Positions 25,023 to 34,097 of a stretch of 64,000 nucleotides of DNA are shown here, in pieces. Origin of the DNA: Bacillota bacterium (GTDB lineage: Bacteria; Bacillota; Clostridia; Acetivibrionales; DTU013). Both the position numbers and the translations under genes were made by a program. The stretch is taken from the NCBI GenBank assembly GCA_023412915.1, contig JAEZRE010000002.1:163268-227267 (forward strand), given 5' to 3'. Every line of letters begins with the position of its first letter. Position 1 is the stretch's first letter. The notes under the pieces are model-generated. The model ran no database searches. It saw only the letters and a list, made by a program, of their open reading frames with translations, and was not told the origin of the DNA.

Positions 25023-25110
25023 TCGGCCGCCGGGAATATACCCGTTAAAATGTTAAGTTCGGGTGACAAAATTCCAACTTTACTTGGTAGAAGTCAATTT
25101 ATATTTGAAG

Positions 25111-25140
25111 TATACTGTAGCTAATTAACTCGAAAGCTAC
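25111..25140 (+). promoter_or_regulatory. -10 element and inverted repeat before the XRE gene
   Basis: TATACT (25111-25116) is followed by GTAGCT (25118-25123) and its complement AGCTAC (25135-25140). The arrangement suggests an autoregulated promoter; no convincing -35 is seen. Confidence 0.35.
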
Positions 25141-25158
25141 GAAAGGTTAGTCATAACT

Positions 25159-25605
25159 ATGTCATTAGGCAAAAAATTATTGGATTTGCGTAAAAAAGCT
25201 GGTTTTTCTCAAGAAGAAGTTGCTGAAAAATTGGGCGTATCCAGGCAAACGATAAGCAAATGGGAGACAGACCAAACAACTCCTGAACTGATGAAGACTA
25301 AACTACTAAGTCAGCTATACAATGTTAGTTATGATTACCTTATTACTGGATGTCCTACTGCTAGTGATGTTACTGATATTGAATTAATAGTTGATGAAAT
25401 TGACTGGACAAGTGCATGGAGTAAAAAGTATCCTATTTTAGCTTCATATCAAGGTATTAAGGGAATTGATTATTATAAGGAGAAGATATCTGAGTTATAC
25501 GGCACTTTTAAAAATGAGTTCGATTTTGACGATGCCGACACCGCTGTAGTATTAAAAGATATACTTTACCAAAAATACAGAATGGCAAAAAAGAAAGCCA
25601 AGTAA
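25159..25605 (+). CDS. XRE family helix-turn-helix regulator
   Basis: A 148-residue protein. Residues 5-60 form a Cro/CI-type helix-turn-helix (LDLRKKAGFSQEEVAEKLGVSRQTISKWE). The C-terminal 85 residues are acidic and of unknown role. Codon use and base content are clearly more AT-rich than the neighbours, as is the next gene, which points to recent transfer of both together. It probably regulates itself and the immunity-like gene 37 bases downstream. Confidence 0.85.
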   Translation: MSLGKKLLDLRKKAGFSQEEVAEKLGVSRQTISKWETDQTTPELMKTKLLSQLYNVSYDYLITGCPTASDVTDIELIVDEIDWTSAWSKKYPILASYQGIKGIDYYKEKISELYGTFKNEFDFDDADTAVVLKDILYQKYRMAKKKAK

Positions 25606-25642
25606 AATAAGCGTTAGTTAATTGAAAGAGAGAATCAACACC

Positions 25643-26242
25643 ATGTTTTCAGATATAGAAATCAAATTAGCAAAAAGGAATAAAATATTGTTTTCACGTG
25701 ACAGTCAATGCTTGCAGGAGTTGATAAAACTAATTGAATTACAGAATCATCGAACCCTTATAATGTGGGCATTAGATTGTGCAAAACAGCCTTTGGAACA
25801 ATTTGAAAAAAAGTATCCTTATGAACGCAGACCCAGAACCTGTTTAGAACTTTGCGAGGCTTGGGCTAGAGGCAAAATCAAAATGCCAATAGCAAAAAAG
25901 GCTATATTGGATTCACATGCGGTAGCAAAAAATATTGATGATAACCAATACGGTGCTTTGTGTCATGCAATTGGCCATGCCGGAGCAACTGTTCATGTAG
26001 AAACACACGCTTTAGGGCTGCCTTTTTATGAATTGACGGCAATAGTCATAGGCTGTTCAAACAATGATTTTCAAAAACCGGTCAGCGAAAAGATAAGTTA
26101 CTATTATAACCGACTCCTGTACTGGCAAGAAAAAACAGATAAACTTAAACTCGGTTGGGCGGACTTTTTATTGGATGATTCCAAGCCTAACAAGGAAAGA
26201 TTATTAAGTGAAAGGCGTAAGTTAAAACTACAAGGCTTATAA
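25643..26242 (+). CDS. Putative immunity protein (Imm-5-like)
   Basis: A 199-residue helical protein from the ATG at 25643; a TTG at 25622 is the alternative start. Motifs KRNKILFSRDSQ, TLIMWALDCAKQPLEQFEKKYP, RTCLELCEAWARGKIKMP and GALCHAIGHAGATVHVETHALGLPFYE resemble the family annotated as putative immunity protein (Imm-5-like). Such proteins neutralise polymorphic toxins, but no toxin gene is adjacent. It is AT-rich and paired with an XRE regulator. Confidence 0.65.
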   Translation: MFSDIEIKLAKRNKILFSRDSQCLQELIKLIELQNHRTLIMWALDCAKQPLEQFEKKYPYERRPRTCLELCEAWARGKIKMPIAKKAILDSHAVAKNIDDNQYGALCHAIGHAGATVHVETHALGLPFYELTAIVIGCSNNDFQKPVSEKISYYYNRLLYWQEKTDKLKLGWADFLLDDSKPNKERLLSERRKLKLQGL

Positions 26243-26400
26243 TCGTTAACTTTTTTCCGTTTTTTAATGTGCAACCATCGTACTCTTAATGAAAAATCAA
26301 CTGCTAAAATCCATATTGCACGCAATACTTCCATCCCGGCATCCGGTAGCTGCGAACGTCCCGGCCCCGCCGCTATTTTGCAATAAAGCAGCCATAACGG

Positions 26401-26448
26401 ATAGAAATAAAAGAACCGTCCCTCTGTTCCACGTCCCTCTGTTTCACC
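26401..26448 (-). repeat. REP-like dispersed repeat, copy 3
   Basis: On the minus strand: two tandem AACAGAGGGACG words and then GGTTCTTTTATTTC. It starts nine bases after the stop codon of the response-regulator gene at 26457 and has the same orientation as that gene. Confidence 0.7.
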
Positions 26449-26456
26449 CGTGCGGT

Positions 26457-27269
26457 TCACTTGCTGGTCTTGTACTCCATCGGAGTCTGGCCGGTCACCT
26501 TCTTGAAGGTCTTCGTAAAGTACGGCACATCCGTGAAGCCTACCACATTGGCTATCTCGTATATCTTGTATTTCGGGTCCTGCAGGAACTTCTTGGCACT
26601 TTCGACCCTGATCCTGTTCAATATATTGATGAAGTTGTCGCCCGTCTCCTTTTTCAGCAGCTTGCTGAGGTACCAGGTGCTCACGTAGATCTCGTCCGCA
26701 ACGGTTTTCAGGTTCAGGTCCGAGGCATAGTTCTCCTTGATGTAAGCTAAGGCCTTACCGACAAGGTATTTCGGGTTGCCCGTCGTATCCCCGTTCTTTT
26801 CCTTTTCCGCTGTATTATCCTCCGCCTGCCCGATACCGTAGTATTCCTTTACACGTTTCTCGAGATTATTGAATATCTCATCCTTGGAACGGGCCGATTT
26901 GATCTCCTTTACCGCTTCGCTGATCGCCAGCTTGAGTTCGTCGGTCCTGACAGGTTTGAGCAGAAACCTGAACGCGCCTTGCCTTATGGCCTCCTGCGCG
27001 TATTCGAAGTCCCTGAAGCCCGTGAGTATGATGATCTTGCAGGCCGACTTGACCTCTCTCAGGCGCGCAATCATTTGGAGCCCGTCCATGCCAGGCATGC
27101 GTATATCCGTGAAGATCAGGTCGGGCTTAACGGTCAAAGCTGCTTTATAGCCTGATTCTCCGTCCTCTGCCTCGCCCGCTATCTCGCAGCCCAACTCCTC
27201 CCAGTTCACGGTCGTCTTCAAGCCTTCCCGTATGATCTCTTCATCGTCGATTATCATTACCTTAACCAT
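26457..27269 (-). CDS. YesN-type response regulator with AraC DNA-binding domain
   Basis: A 270-residue regulator. Residues 1-120 are a receiver domain with phospho-acceptor Asp55 (LIFTDIRMPGMDG) and Lys in FLLKPVR. Residues 170-268 are a two-helix-turn-helix AraC domain (ADEIYVSTWYLSKLLKKETG, then IANVVGFTDVPYFTKTFKKVTG). The start overlaps the histidine kinase gene by 8 bases, so they form a cognate pair. Likely target is the divergent sugar-binding protein gene at 29496. Confidence 0.92.
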   Translation of the reverse strand: MVKVMIIDDEEIIREGLKTTVNWEELGCEIAGEAEDGESGYKAALTVKPDLIFTDIRMPGMDGLQMIARLREVKSACKIIILTGFRDFEYAQEAIRQGAFRFLLKPVRTDELKLAISEAVKEIKSARSKDEIFNNLEKRVKEYYGIGQAEDNTAEKEKNGDTTGNPKYLVGKALAYIKENYASDLNLKTVADEIYVSTWYLSKLLKKETGDNFINILNRIRVESAKKFLQDPKYKIYEIANVVGFTDVPYFTKTFKKVTGQTPMEYKTSK

Positions 27270-29136
27270 TCAGGTCCACCTCTTTGCTCCCGTTCTCAGC
27301 AGCCTGCCCTGATACGGCAGTCTGCCCGTTTTCACCGGACCGCGCCGATATGGCGGGCAGGCAGATACTTACGTGGGTGCCCTCCGATTCCCTGCTTTCA
27401 ATATGCAGTCCGTAGCCTTCCCCATATATCAGTCTTATGCGTTTATGGACGTTTATTATGCCGATACTCGAGCTGGCCGGAGGCGCCTCCGCTTCCCCGG
27501 CAGCCGCGTTTTCGTTAACAGTTTCCTCCAGTCTTATATTTATCGCGGAAAGCGTTTCTTCATCGATGCCTGCTCCGTCGTCGATAACATCGATATACAG
27601 CCGTCTTTCATCCCTTCTGATTTTCAGCCGGATTGTGCCGCTGCCGACCTTCATTTCTATCCCGTGATAGACGGCATTCTCCACGATCGGCTGTACGATG
27701 AGCTTTGGGATCATGCAGGCGAGGGTGTCCTCCCCGATTTCCATCTCCATGTTGATCTTCTTTCCGAAACGCTTTTTGAGTAGAAGATAATAGTTGTTGA
27801 TATACTCGACCTCTTTATCGAGAGTGATGTATTTTTCATTATTCCTGTTCAGGTTCGCCTCGATAATCGATGACAGCGCGGAAACCATTTCGCTGATTTC
27901 TTCGATTCCATTCATCTTCGCCTTCCAGTTGATGGAGTCAAGCGTATTATAAAGGAAATGCGGATTGATTTGGGCCTGCAACGCTTTGATTTCGGCGTCC
28001 TTCGTTGCTATCTGGTTTTTATAGACAGTATCGATAAGATTCTTTATCTGTAGAGACATCCTGTTGAACGTCATGTTCATGTAGCCGAATTCGTCTTCCC
28101 TCTTGTTTTCTATCGTAACTCCGATATCCCCTTTTTCGACCTGGTGCATCCGCTTCATGAGCAGGTTGACCGGCTTGATTATATCGGAATAGAGAAATTC
28201 CACCAGAATCAGGCAAATGGGCAGCGTCGCGGCACAGAGTATAAGTATCAGCGTGGCAACATTTCGAACATCCTTTAATAGAACGTTTGAAGAAATACTC
28301 ATCACAAGCTTCCATTCATCCGGCATTATAACGTCTGAGAGCAGGTAAACGGTGTCATTGCCGACCTTTATCTCCTTTTCGCCGGTATTGGAACCCGCAA
28401 GCTTCAGTAACTGATCCTTATATCCGATATCGAGCGGCTCGTAGGAAAACACCTCACGGCCGTCGCTTCCGTACAGGCTGACATTCTGCTTCGTATTGGT
28501 CATATAGTTGTTCAGCACTTCGGTAAGGTACTGCTCATTCACCTTGAAGGCGAGCAGGCCTATTTCCTTCTTTATATCGTTATTGTCGTTAATGATCTTG
28601 GTTATGTAAAGCCCTTCGACTTTTCCATCCTTGTAGGAAACATACCAGACGGGTTTGCCGTGGTATTCCTTTGCCCGGGCGTAAAGCTCGTCGAAGTGCT
28701 CGATGCTTGAAGTATTTGAGCCCATGTTCTTGTTGACCTGATAGACCGTATTATCCTTTACGAACCTGACAAGTATCTCGTCGATCTCGCCCTTAAGGTA
28801 TAGATTGGACTGGAGATATGCGTTGAAAGCGTTGACGTCCTCATAGTCGAAAGTGCCGATCGTAAGCTTCCTGTTCGCTTCATAAATGGTGTTGTCATAT
28901 AAGAACTGTACCGAATAAAGGCTCAGCTTTGTCATACGGTCCGAGATCAGGCTGGTCAGTTCGGCTGCGGAGCTGCGCATATCGCTTATTGCCTTGTTCG
29001 TCATGGTATCGGCATAGTTTCTGTAGCCAAAATACCCGATAATAACGATCGGATATATTATAAATATGACCGTGATAATCATCAGCTTGGTCTTAAGTGA
29101 GATTTTTCTAAAAAAACTATTTATTGAATTTCTCAT
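27262..29136 (-). CDS. YesM-type sensor histidine kinase
   Basis: The protein has 624 residues from the ATG at 29136 (GGATGG seven bases upstream). Two transmembrane helices (about residues 16-36 and 290-312) enclose an extracellular sensor domain; a HAMP linker follows. The phospho-accepting motif is QINPHFLYNTLDSINW, and the ATPase domain has the N box NAVYHG and DDGAGID. The C-terminal tail after the kinase core is Gly/Glu/Ala-rich. It should sense an extracellular sugar, perhaps through a binding protein, and phosphorylate the AraC-type regulator downstream. Confidence 0.92.
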   Translation of the reverse strand: MRNSINSFFRKISLKTKLMIITVIFIIYPIVIIGYFGYRNYADTMTNKAISDMRSSAAELTSLISDRMTKLSLYSVQFLYDNTIYEANRKLTIGTFDYEDVNAFNAYLQSNLYLKGEIDEILVRFVKDNTVYQVNKNMGSNTSSIEHFDELYARAKEYHGKPVWYVSYKDGKVEGLYITKIINDNNDIKKEIGLLAFKVNEQYLTEVLNNYMTNTKQNVSLYGSDGREVFSYEPLDIGYKDQLLKLAGSNTGEKEIKVGNDTVYLLSDVIMPDEWKLVMSISSNVLLKDVRNVATLILILCAATLPICLILVEFLYSDIIKPVNLLMKRMHQVEKGDIGVTIENKREDEFGYMNMTFNRMSLQIKNLIDTVYKNQIATKDAEIKALQAQINPHFLYNTLDSINWKAKMNGIEEISEMVSALSSIIEANLNRNNEKYITLDKEVEYINNYYLLLKKRFGKKINMEMEIGEDTLACMIPKLIVQPIVENAVYHGIEMKVGSGTIRLKIRRDERRLYIDVIDDGAGIDEETLSAINIRLEETVNENAAAGEAEAPPASSSIGIINVHKRIRLIYGEGYGLHIESRESEGTHVSICLPAISARSGENGQTAVSGQAAENGSKEVDLNG

Positions 29137-29218
29137 ATTCAACCCATCCGTACAAAAATCTCAATTCAGGCATCGCTAAAATATAACTTCCCTAAGCTTT
29201 TCCGTAAAACATCGCCAG

Positions 29219-29283
29219 CGGGCTGCATGGCCGAGCAGTTAGCGAAGCTAACGGCCAGTCTAGCGAAGCTTCCGACCAGCCCG
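29219..29283. other. Structured 65-base element in the divergent gap
   Basis: CGGGCTG (29219-29225) pairs with CAGCCCG (29277-29283); within it GTTAGC-gaa-GCTAAC (29238-29252) forms a perfect hairpin, and tagcgaagct occurs twice, 21 bases apart (29240 and 29261). It is GC-rich in an AT-rich 359-base gap (29137-29495). It would lie in the leader of the kinase mRNA. No known RNA family was recognised. Confidence 0.45.
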
Positions 29284-29434
29284 CCCCATTCTCCAAAAAA
29301 GAAGTGGAATAAAAATTTTAGCCGAGCCTTACATGAAAATCTTTACAGTATATATAAAACATATTAACATAATATCTAGATCAAGCCTATACAAATTAGC
29401 CACAATTGAACAAGTTTTAGCAAAGTCATCGTAT

Positions 29435-29462
29435 TTGTTTGTTGTTGAAATTGCCATATAAT
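29435..29462 (+). promoter_or_regulatory. Promoter of the orphan binding-protein gene
   Basis: TTGTTT (29435-29440), 16-base spacer, TATAAT (29457-29462), 33 bases before the start codon. Confidence 0.55.
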
Positions 29463-29495
29463 GATAGTGTCAAATGAATCAGGAGGCTTTTTACC

Positions 29496-30782
29496 ATGAA
29501 AAAGGCGCCCGTATTGACATCCAGTATCCTTATTGCAGCATTGCTTCTCTCGAGCCTGTCAGGCTGCGGCAAAAACGGCGGCGGATCGGTTCGCGAAACA
29601 GCCGGCGAAGCTATTGCATCTAGTGATGTAACGACCCGGACGATCCGTGTGGCAACTACCTTTACAGGCGACGATCCATATAAAAACATATGGCAGCAGG
29701 TACTGAAGGATTTCTCAGCCGAACATCCGGAAATATGCGTAGTTGACGAAGCGACAAGCGCGGGCGGAGACGCCTTCAAAATAAAGATAAACACCGACTT
29801 CGCCTCAGGCAACGAGCCTGATGTGACCTACGGCTTTAACGGCGCGCTCGGCAAGCCTCTAATAGATTCGGGCAAGGTGATCGACTGGGAAAACGAACTG
29901 AAGGCGAACCCTGAATGGGCGGCCAGTTTCAAACAGGATACGCTGGAGACCTGCAAATATGACGGTAAGCTGTATGCGTTGCCTTTTCTGGGCTTTTTCG
30001 AGGGGATGTGGGTCAATAAGGATATTTTCGATAAATATGACCTGACAATACCAAAAACCTATGAAGACATATTGGGGGTAATACCTGTTCTGCGTTCACA
30101 CGGGATCGTTCCCATTGCGTGCTCCTTTTCCGACGAACCGCACTATATCATAGAGACCTTTATACTCGCCGCCGGCGGCAGCCAGAACCATTCAAACCTT
30201 TTTGATCCAAGCTGGACGCGGGCTCTCGAGCTTATTAAAAAATTGTATGAAGAAAATGCATTTACCCCTGACGCACTGACGATCAAACAGGGAAGGTGCG
30301 CAGAGCTTTTTGCCGACAAAAAGGCCGCGATGTTCATTTCCGGTTCGTGGTCCAGAGGCGATATAAAGGATCATGAAAACACCGTGGTTATACCGCTTCC
30401 GACAGTCCCTGAAGGAAAAGCGGACCCGACCGACATCATCGGCGGAGCCGGGACCGGCTGGTACCTCACCGGTGAGCTCAACGATAAAAAGGACGGGGCC
30501 GGCATGGCCTTCATCAAGTACATGACCCGGCCGGAAGTCGTGGCAAAATTCGCCGATGTCGCCGGAGTACCCCTGATAAACTGCGATGTCAAGGCAAAAA
30601 CCCCTCTTGATCAGAGCTGCCTCGACCTGATGGACAACGCTTCATCTATCAACGGCGCCGTAGGAGACGTACTTGGTCAGGAAGTATTCGGCTCAATATG
30701 GCACGGGCTTTCATCGGTCGTAACAGGAAAGGCCTCGGCGCAGCAGGTTATCGATAACGCGAAGCAGCTGTATAACAGGTAG
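29496..30782 (+). CDS. Family-1 extracellular sugar-binding lipoprotein
   Basis: A 428-residue lipoprotein with lipobox LSGC (Cys24) and AGGAGG nine bases before the ATG. The mature part has the family-1 solute-binding fold: TIRVATTFTGDDPYKNIWQQVLKDF in part, FASGNEPDVTYGF, GKLYALPFLGFFEGMWVNKDIFDKY and the C-terminal KYMTRPEVVAKFADVAGVP. It binds a sugar outside the cell. No permease genes follow; the neighbours are a divergent YesM/YesN pair and a convergent GNAT gene. It may deliver sugar to a distant permease or serve as the signal input of the YesM kinase. Confidence 0.88.
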   Translation: MKKAPVLTSSILIAALLLSSLSGCGKNGGGSVRETAGEAIASSDVTTRTIRVATTFTGDDPYKNIWQQVLKDFSAEHPEICVVDEATSAGGDAFKIKINTDFASGNEPDVTYGFNGALGKPLIDSGKVIDWENELKANPEWAASFKQDTLETCKYDGKLYALPFLGFFEGMWVNKDIFDKYDLTIPKTYEDILGVIPVLRSHGIVPIACSFSDEPHYIIETFILAAGGSQNHSNLFDPSWTRALELIKKLYEENAFTPDALTIKQGRCAELFADKKAAMFISGSWSRGDIKDHENTVVIPLPTVPEGKADPTDIIGGAGTGWYLTGELNDKKDGAGMAFIKYMTRPEVVAKFADVAGVPLINCDVKAKTPLDQSCLDLMDNASSINGAVGDVLGQEVFGSIWHGLSSVVTGKASAQQVIDNAKQLYNR

Positions 30783-30789
30783 GTACCCC

Positions 30790-31290
30790 TCAGCTCATCA
30801 CCTTTTCCATTCTGATTGTCCTTGCCTCGAAACCCAGCTTTTCGTACAAGGCCAACGCGTCCCCGCAGAAAAGGTGGACCGCAAGCTCCATCCTGTCGGC
30901 GGCGATTTGCCGCGTATAAGCCTCGATGTGCCCAAGCAGTCCTGTCGCAATGCCCTGCTTCCTGTACCCCTCCGCCACCGCCATATCATGCACATAAACA
31001 TAAGACCTGTCCGCCATCATCGGCAGCCGCACTCTTACAGCTTCGATGAATGCGTAGCCTACGACCCTGTCAGCTATTTTTGCGGTAAGGATCTGTTTAC
31101 ATATATTATTAAAAAAATCAAGAAGAAAACTGTCCGTATATAATATACCGCTTTCCTTATATATATCCGGCCTGCTCTCTACAAATAACCTGTGGGACTG
31201 TTCCTTTATCCCGAGTATTTGCGGCAGATCGGCAATTTCAGCTATCCTTACTACTGCGGTATCTATTCCATCGGCTGCCAATCCGAGCAT
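30790..31290 (-). CDS. GNAT family N-acetyltransferase
   Basis: A 166-residue enzyme with the GNAT core: RIAEIADLPQILGIKEQSHRL near the N-terminus, VVGYAFIEAVRV, then YVYVHDMAVAEGYRKQGIATGLLGHIEAY (motif A with YRKQGIA) and ALALYEKLGFEARTIRMEK at the end. The ATG at 31290 directly abuts GGAGGA; a TTG nine bases further in would have normal spacing, so the start is uncertain. It converges with the binding-protein gene (7-base gap). The substrate is unknown. Confidence 0.88.
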   Translation of the reverse strand: MLGLAADGIDTAVVRIAEIADLPQILGIKEQSHRLFVESRPDIYKESGILYTDSFLLDFFNNICKQILTAKIADRVVGYAFIEAVRVRLPMMADRSYVYVHDMAVAEGYRKQGIATGLLGHIEAYTRQIAADRMELAVHLFCGDALALYEKLGFEARTIRMEKVMS

Positions 31291-31462
31291 TCCTCCAAAC
31301 TTGATAAATTTAGTAGACCATAAATCCTTTTATAGATATTATGATAAACAAAAATCCGGATTTCAGTCGGAGTTTAATCGATGTATATAATTCACATTTG
31401 AGTAAATTCAAAATATTATATTATGAGGATCTTAAAAGGCCGAAAGTTTGGAGAAGGTTGCA

Positions 31463-31594
31463 ATGAAGCTCGATGAAAACAAAAAACATGATATTTTGCT
31501 TTTGATAGCGTCGTTGCTGTTTATTATTTTTGCTTCCGGCCTGGCGGTCGAAACCGAAGTCCCGGTTTTAGGCACAGTGATTCCTCCTCCTTAA
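31463..31594 (+). CDS. Small 43-residue single-pass membrane protein
   Basis: An ATG at 31463, preceded by GGAGAAGG, encodes a charged N-terminus (MKLDENKKHD), one hydrophobic helix (ILLLIASLLFIIFASGLAV) and a short outside tail ending VIPPP. The stop is at 31592-31594, 24 bases before the next gene. No family was recognised. It opens a four-gene set with two other small proteins and a metalloprotease. Confidence 0.6.
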   Translation: MKLDENKKHDILLLIASLLFIIFASGLAVETEVPVLGTVIPPP

Positions 31595-31618
31595 AAATTA
31601 TGATAAGGAGGGGATCTA

Positions 31619-32032
31619 GTGCCTCTGCCGGATAATATCACCGAAGCTCTGAAAGATTTACTGGCTGGATTAAGCCCGAACTCCGCTGTCGATCCGACAA
31701 ACAGGAGCGGTAAAAAAAGCTGCGGATCTAACGGTGCCGGTACTATGAGCGGATCAAACGGAGCCTGCGGAACGAATGGATCAAGCGGGTCGGGCGGGCC
31801 GAACACGAGCGCCGACGGCATAAACCCGTCACAGGTGCTGATAATAAGCGCGATGCTTGCGGGAGTCCTCGAAGTTACATCTGTGCTTGTCGACAGGAAT
31901 CAGACGATAGAGATCGTACTGACCGGTTCACTCAGAAAAAAAACAGAGCTCGAGAAGTTACTTGACCAGATCGGCTCAAAAACCCTCGACGAAGTAGTAA
32001 AAGCAATGCTGGGAAGGCTTGGTATACCATGA
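31619..32032 (+). CDS. 137-residue protein with Gly/Ser/Asn-rich linker
   Basis: A GTG at 31619 has AAGGAGG eight bases upstream. The protein has a short N-terminal helix (PDNITEALKDLLAGLSP), a low-complexity linker of Gly, Ser, Asn and Thr with two Cys (about residues 30-68), and a C-terminal domain of about 68 residues starting NPSQVLIISAMLAGVLEV and ending in an amphipathic helix. No known family was recognised. Its stop overlaps the next start (ATGA). Confidence 0.65.
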   Translation: MPLPDNITEALKDLLAGLSPNSAVDPTNRSGKKSCGSNGAGTMSGSNGACGTNGSSGSGGPNTSADGINPSQVLIISAMLAGVLEVTSVLVDRNQTIEIVLTGSLRKKTELEKLLDQIGSKTLDEVVKAMLGRLGIP

Positions 32033-32175
32033 ACCTGTCTGCTTTGGAAATGCACGATATCGCCATTATAGCATTTGCTTTGGTACTGATCCTGGTATTA
32101 TACAATCTGTTTTCCGATACCACTTTTATCGCATTAATTTTGTTTCTTATCCTTCTGGCGATCATGCTTATGTAA
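32029..32175 (+). CDS. Small 48-residue hydrophobic membrane protein
   Basis: The ATG at 32029 overlaps the stop of the previous gene. The product starts MNLSALEMHD and then has two hydrophobic stretches (IAIIAFALVLILVLYNLF and FIALILFLILLAIMLM) separated by SDTT. It is probably a two-helix hairpin in the membrane. The overlap indicates translational coupling with the 137-residue protein. No family recognised. Confidence 0.6.
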   Translation: MNLSALEMHDIAIIAFALVLILVLYNLFSDTTFIALILFLILLAIMLM

Positions 32176-32274
32176 GTTGACATAATTAACAAATCTGCCC
32201 TCCGTGCATATATTAAAATGTCAGATCATTTTATTAAAGTATTATTCTTCAGATTTATCCGGAGGGATGGCTAA

Positions 32275-34071
32275 ATGATTTCGAGAAGATCAGCCAAAAC
32301 AATAAGCGGAATCGTATATCATGATATCGATAACGACGGCAGGCAGGCCGATTCGGATCCATTAATGAAAGGTATAGGAATAAACCTGTTCATACCCGCC
32401 GACAGGGGCATCCGGAACGACAGCGGAGAAAACGTCAGGATTCGCAGGGATAGACTTATAGCCAGGACTGTTACGAACGACAAGGGGGAATTCCGGTTTA
32501 TCACGAATGATTGCGAATATTGCGTCAGCCTGGATATCGGGACCCTCCCGGCAGGTACGGCTGTTAACAATCCATGCAGGCCGGTTTCCAAGGGAAAAAC
32601 CGACGATATCCCCTTTGCCGTAAATGATGTCAAGTCTAAAGATACCGGAAAGGGCCGTTATGAAAACAACTCCGCGGAGCATGAATTGAGTTCTGCCGAC
32701 AAGATAAGGCTTGCATGCAATTCCGGCCTGATCGATGAAAATACAAAAATCCGGTACCTGACACGCGCTTTATTCCACGCAGACAAACTACCCGGGGAAT
32801 ATCGGTCCGGAACACCCATGAAAAGCGGAACAGGTTTGCTGGAGGAACTTGACAGGTATCTAAAAAGCAGAAGCCCGGAGCCTGCTGTATCCGAATTCAT
32901 ACGGCAGTCAGTCAGCTCTTCCGTACCCGAACTCGACAAAGCGTACAGGAGCCCGGGAGGCTGGTTCAAACTCCATTACACGCTGAAAGGTGAAAATGCG
33001 GTCGATTTCAACTACAGGGAGCCCGAAGCGGTTCCGCCATATATATTGCAAGTAGCGGAGGCTTTCGACAACGTCAGGGCATTCACGTGTCACACGAGGG
33101 GCTACCGTGAGCCGCCGCTCGAGGAAGGGAAGGACTTTTACGACGTCTATGTCTACGACCTAAAGGATAAATACGGGGTAACCTATTCTTCCGCGACATA
33201 CGGACAAAAGAAAAGAGCCGGTATAGCCTCAAGCTATATCTGCATAGATAATAATTACTCCAAGGAAAAAGGCTTCGACAAGAGCAGGCTCGATTGCGTA
33301 AGGGTAACAGCGGCGCATGAATTCTTCCACGCCGTGCAGTACGCCTATAACGTCGAGGCGGACTCCTGGTGGAAGGAGGCTTCGGCCACCTGGAACGAAG
33401 ACGAGGTATATCCCGGAATAAACGATTACGTAAGGTATATCAGGAAATACTTTAAAAACCCCGGACTGTCGCTCGACAAAACCAGCTACAGCGGAGTCAT
33501 TTTTGTTAAATTCCTTTCCCAGTATTATGGCGGGTATGATGGGATCAGAAAGATATGGGACCTGCAGGCTTCGGGCCAGAATAACAGCATACAGGCAATC
33601 GACAGGTTTATCAGGACCTTTTATGCGGGAAAGGACATCGGTTCGGTCTACAATCAATTCTCGACATACAATACAAACCCCGCACAATACTATAAGGAAG
33701 GCGCTTCATGGAATTTGTCAGCCTCTGCTCAGAATACCTACACAAAATACCCGATATCGGCGAGCATCGGAAAACTTGACCACCTGGCTTCAAATTACCA
33801 ATTGTTCCAGCCTGTCGATACTTCCCGCGATAGATCGCTGAAAATCGCGATAGAGGGTATGGAGGGCAGATGGGGGTTCACTCTGCAGAAGAGGAGCAGC
33901 AGGACCAAACAGTATTCCATCACCGAGATACTTTCAAGAGGCTTGTACGACCGGGCAGAGATCGAGCTTGGCGGCTTCGGCACCACCTTTGACGAAGTAT
34001 GGCTCATACCTTCAAATCTTGAAACATTACAAGATAGAATGCCCTATGCCTATTCCGCTGTTTTGGAGTAA
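32275..34071 (+). CDS. SdrD_B-domain protein with HExxH metalloprotease domain (MXAN_6640-like)
   Basis: A 598-residue protein; GGAGGG lies eight bases before the ATG. Residues 8-115 are an SdrD B-like domain (ISGIVYHDIDNDGRQADSDP with its calcium-type DxDNDG loop). A charged linker follows. The protease domain has HEFFHAVQ (His348, Glu349, His352) and the third zinc ligand Glu368 in WWKEASATW, the gluzincin pattern of MXAN_6640-type peptidases. The last 150 residues are strand-rich. SdrD_B domains are normally extracellular, yet there is no signal peptide, anchor or sorting motif. The neighbours are three small genes, two of them membrane proteins, which might take part in export or control; that is inference. 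Confidence 0.75.
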   Translation: MISRRSAKTISGIVYHDIDNDGRQADSDPLMKGIGINLFIPADRGIRNDSGENVRIRRDRLIARTVTNDKGEFRFITNDCEYCVSLDIGTLPAGTAVNNPCRPVSKGKTDDIPFAVNDVKSKDTGKGRYENNSAEHELSSADKIRLACNSGLIDENTKIRYLTRALFHADKLPGEYRSGTPMKSGTGLLEELDRYLKSRSPEPAVSEFIRQSVSSSVPELDKAYRSPGGWFKLHYTLKGENAVDFNYREPEAVPPYILQVAEAFDNVRAFTCHTRGYREPPLEEGKDFYDVYVYDLKDKYGVTYSSATYGQKKRAGIASSYICIDNNYSKEKGFDKSRLDCVRVTAAHEFFHAVQYAYNVEADSWWKEASATWNEDEVYPGINDYVRYIRKYFKNPGLSLDKTSYSGVIFVKFLSQYYGGYDGIRKIWDLQASGQNNSIQAIDRFIRTFYAGKDIGSVYNQFSTYNTNPAQYYKEGASWNLSASAQNTYTKYPISASIGKLDHLASNYQLFQPVDTSRDRSLKIAIEGMEGRWGFTLQKRSSRTKQYSITEILSRGLYDRAEIELGGFGTTFDEVWLIPSNLETLQDRMPYAYSAVLE

Positions 34072-34097
34072 CATTTCCTGAGATTATTATTGAAATT

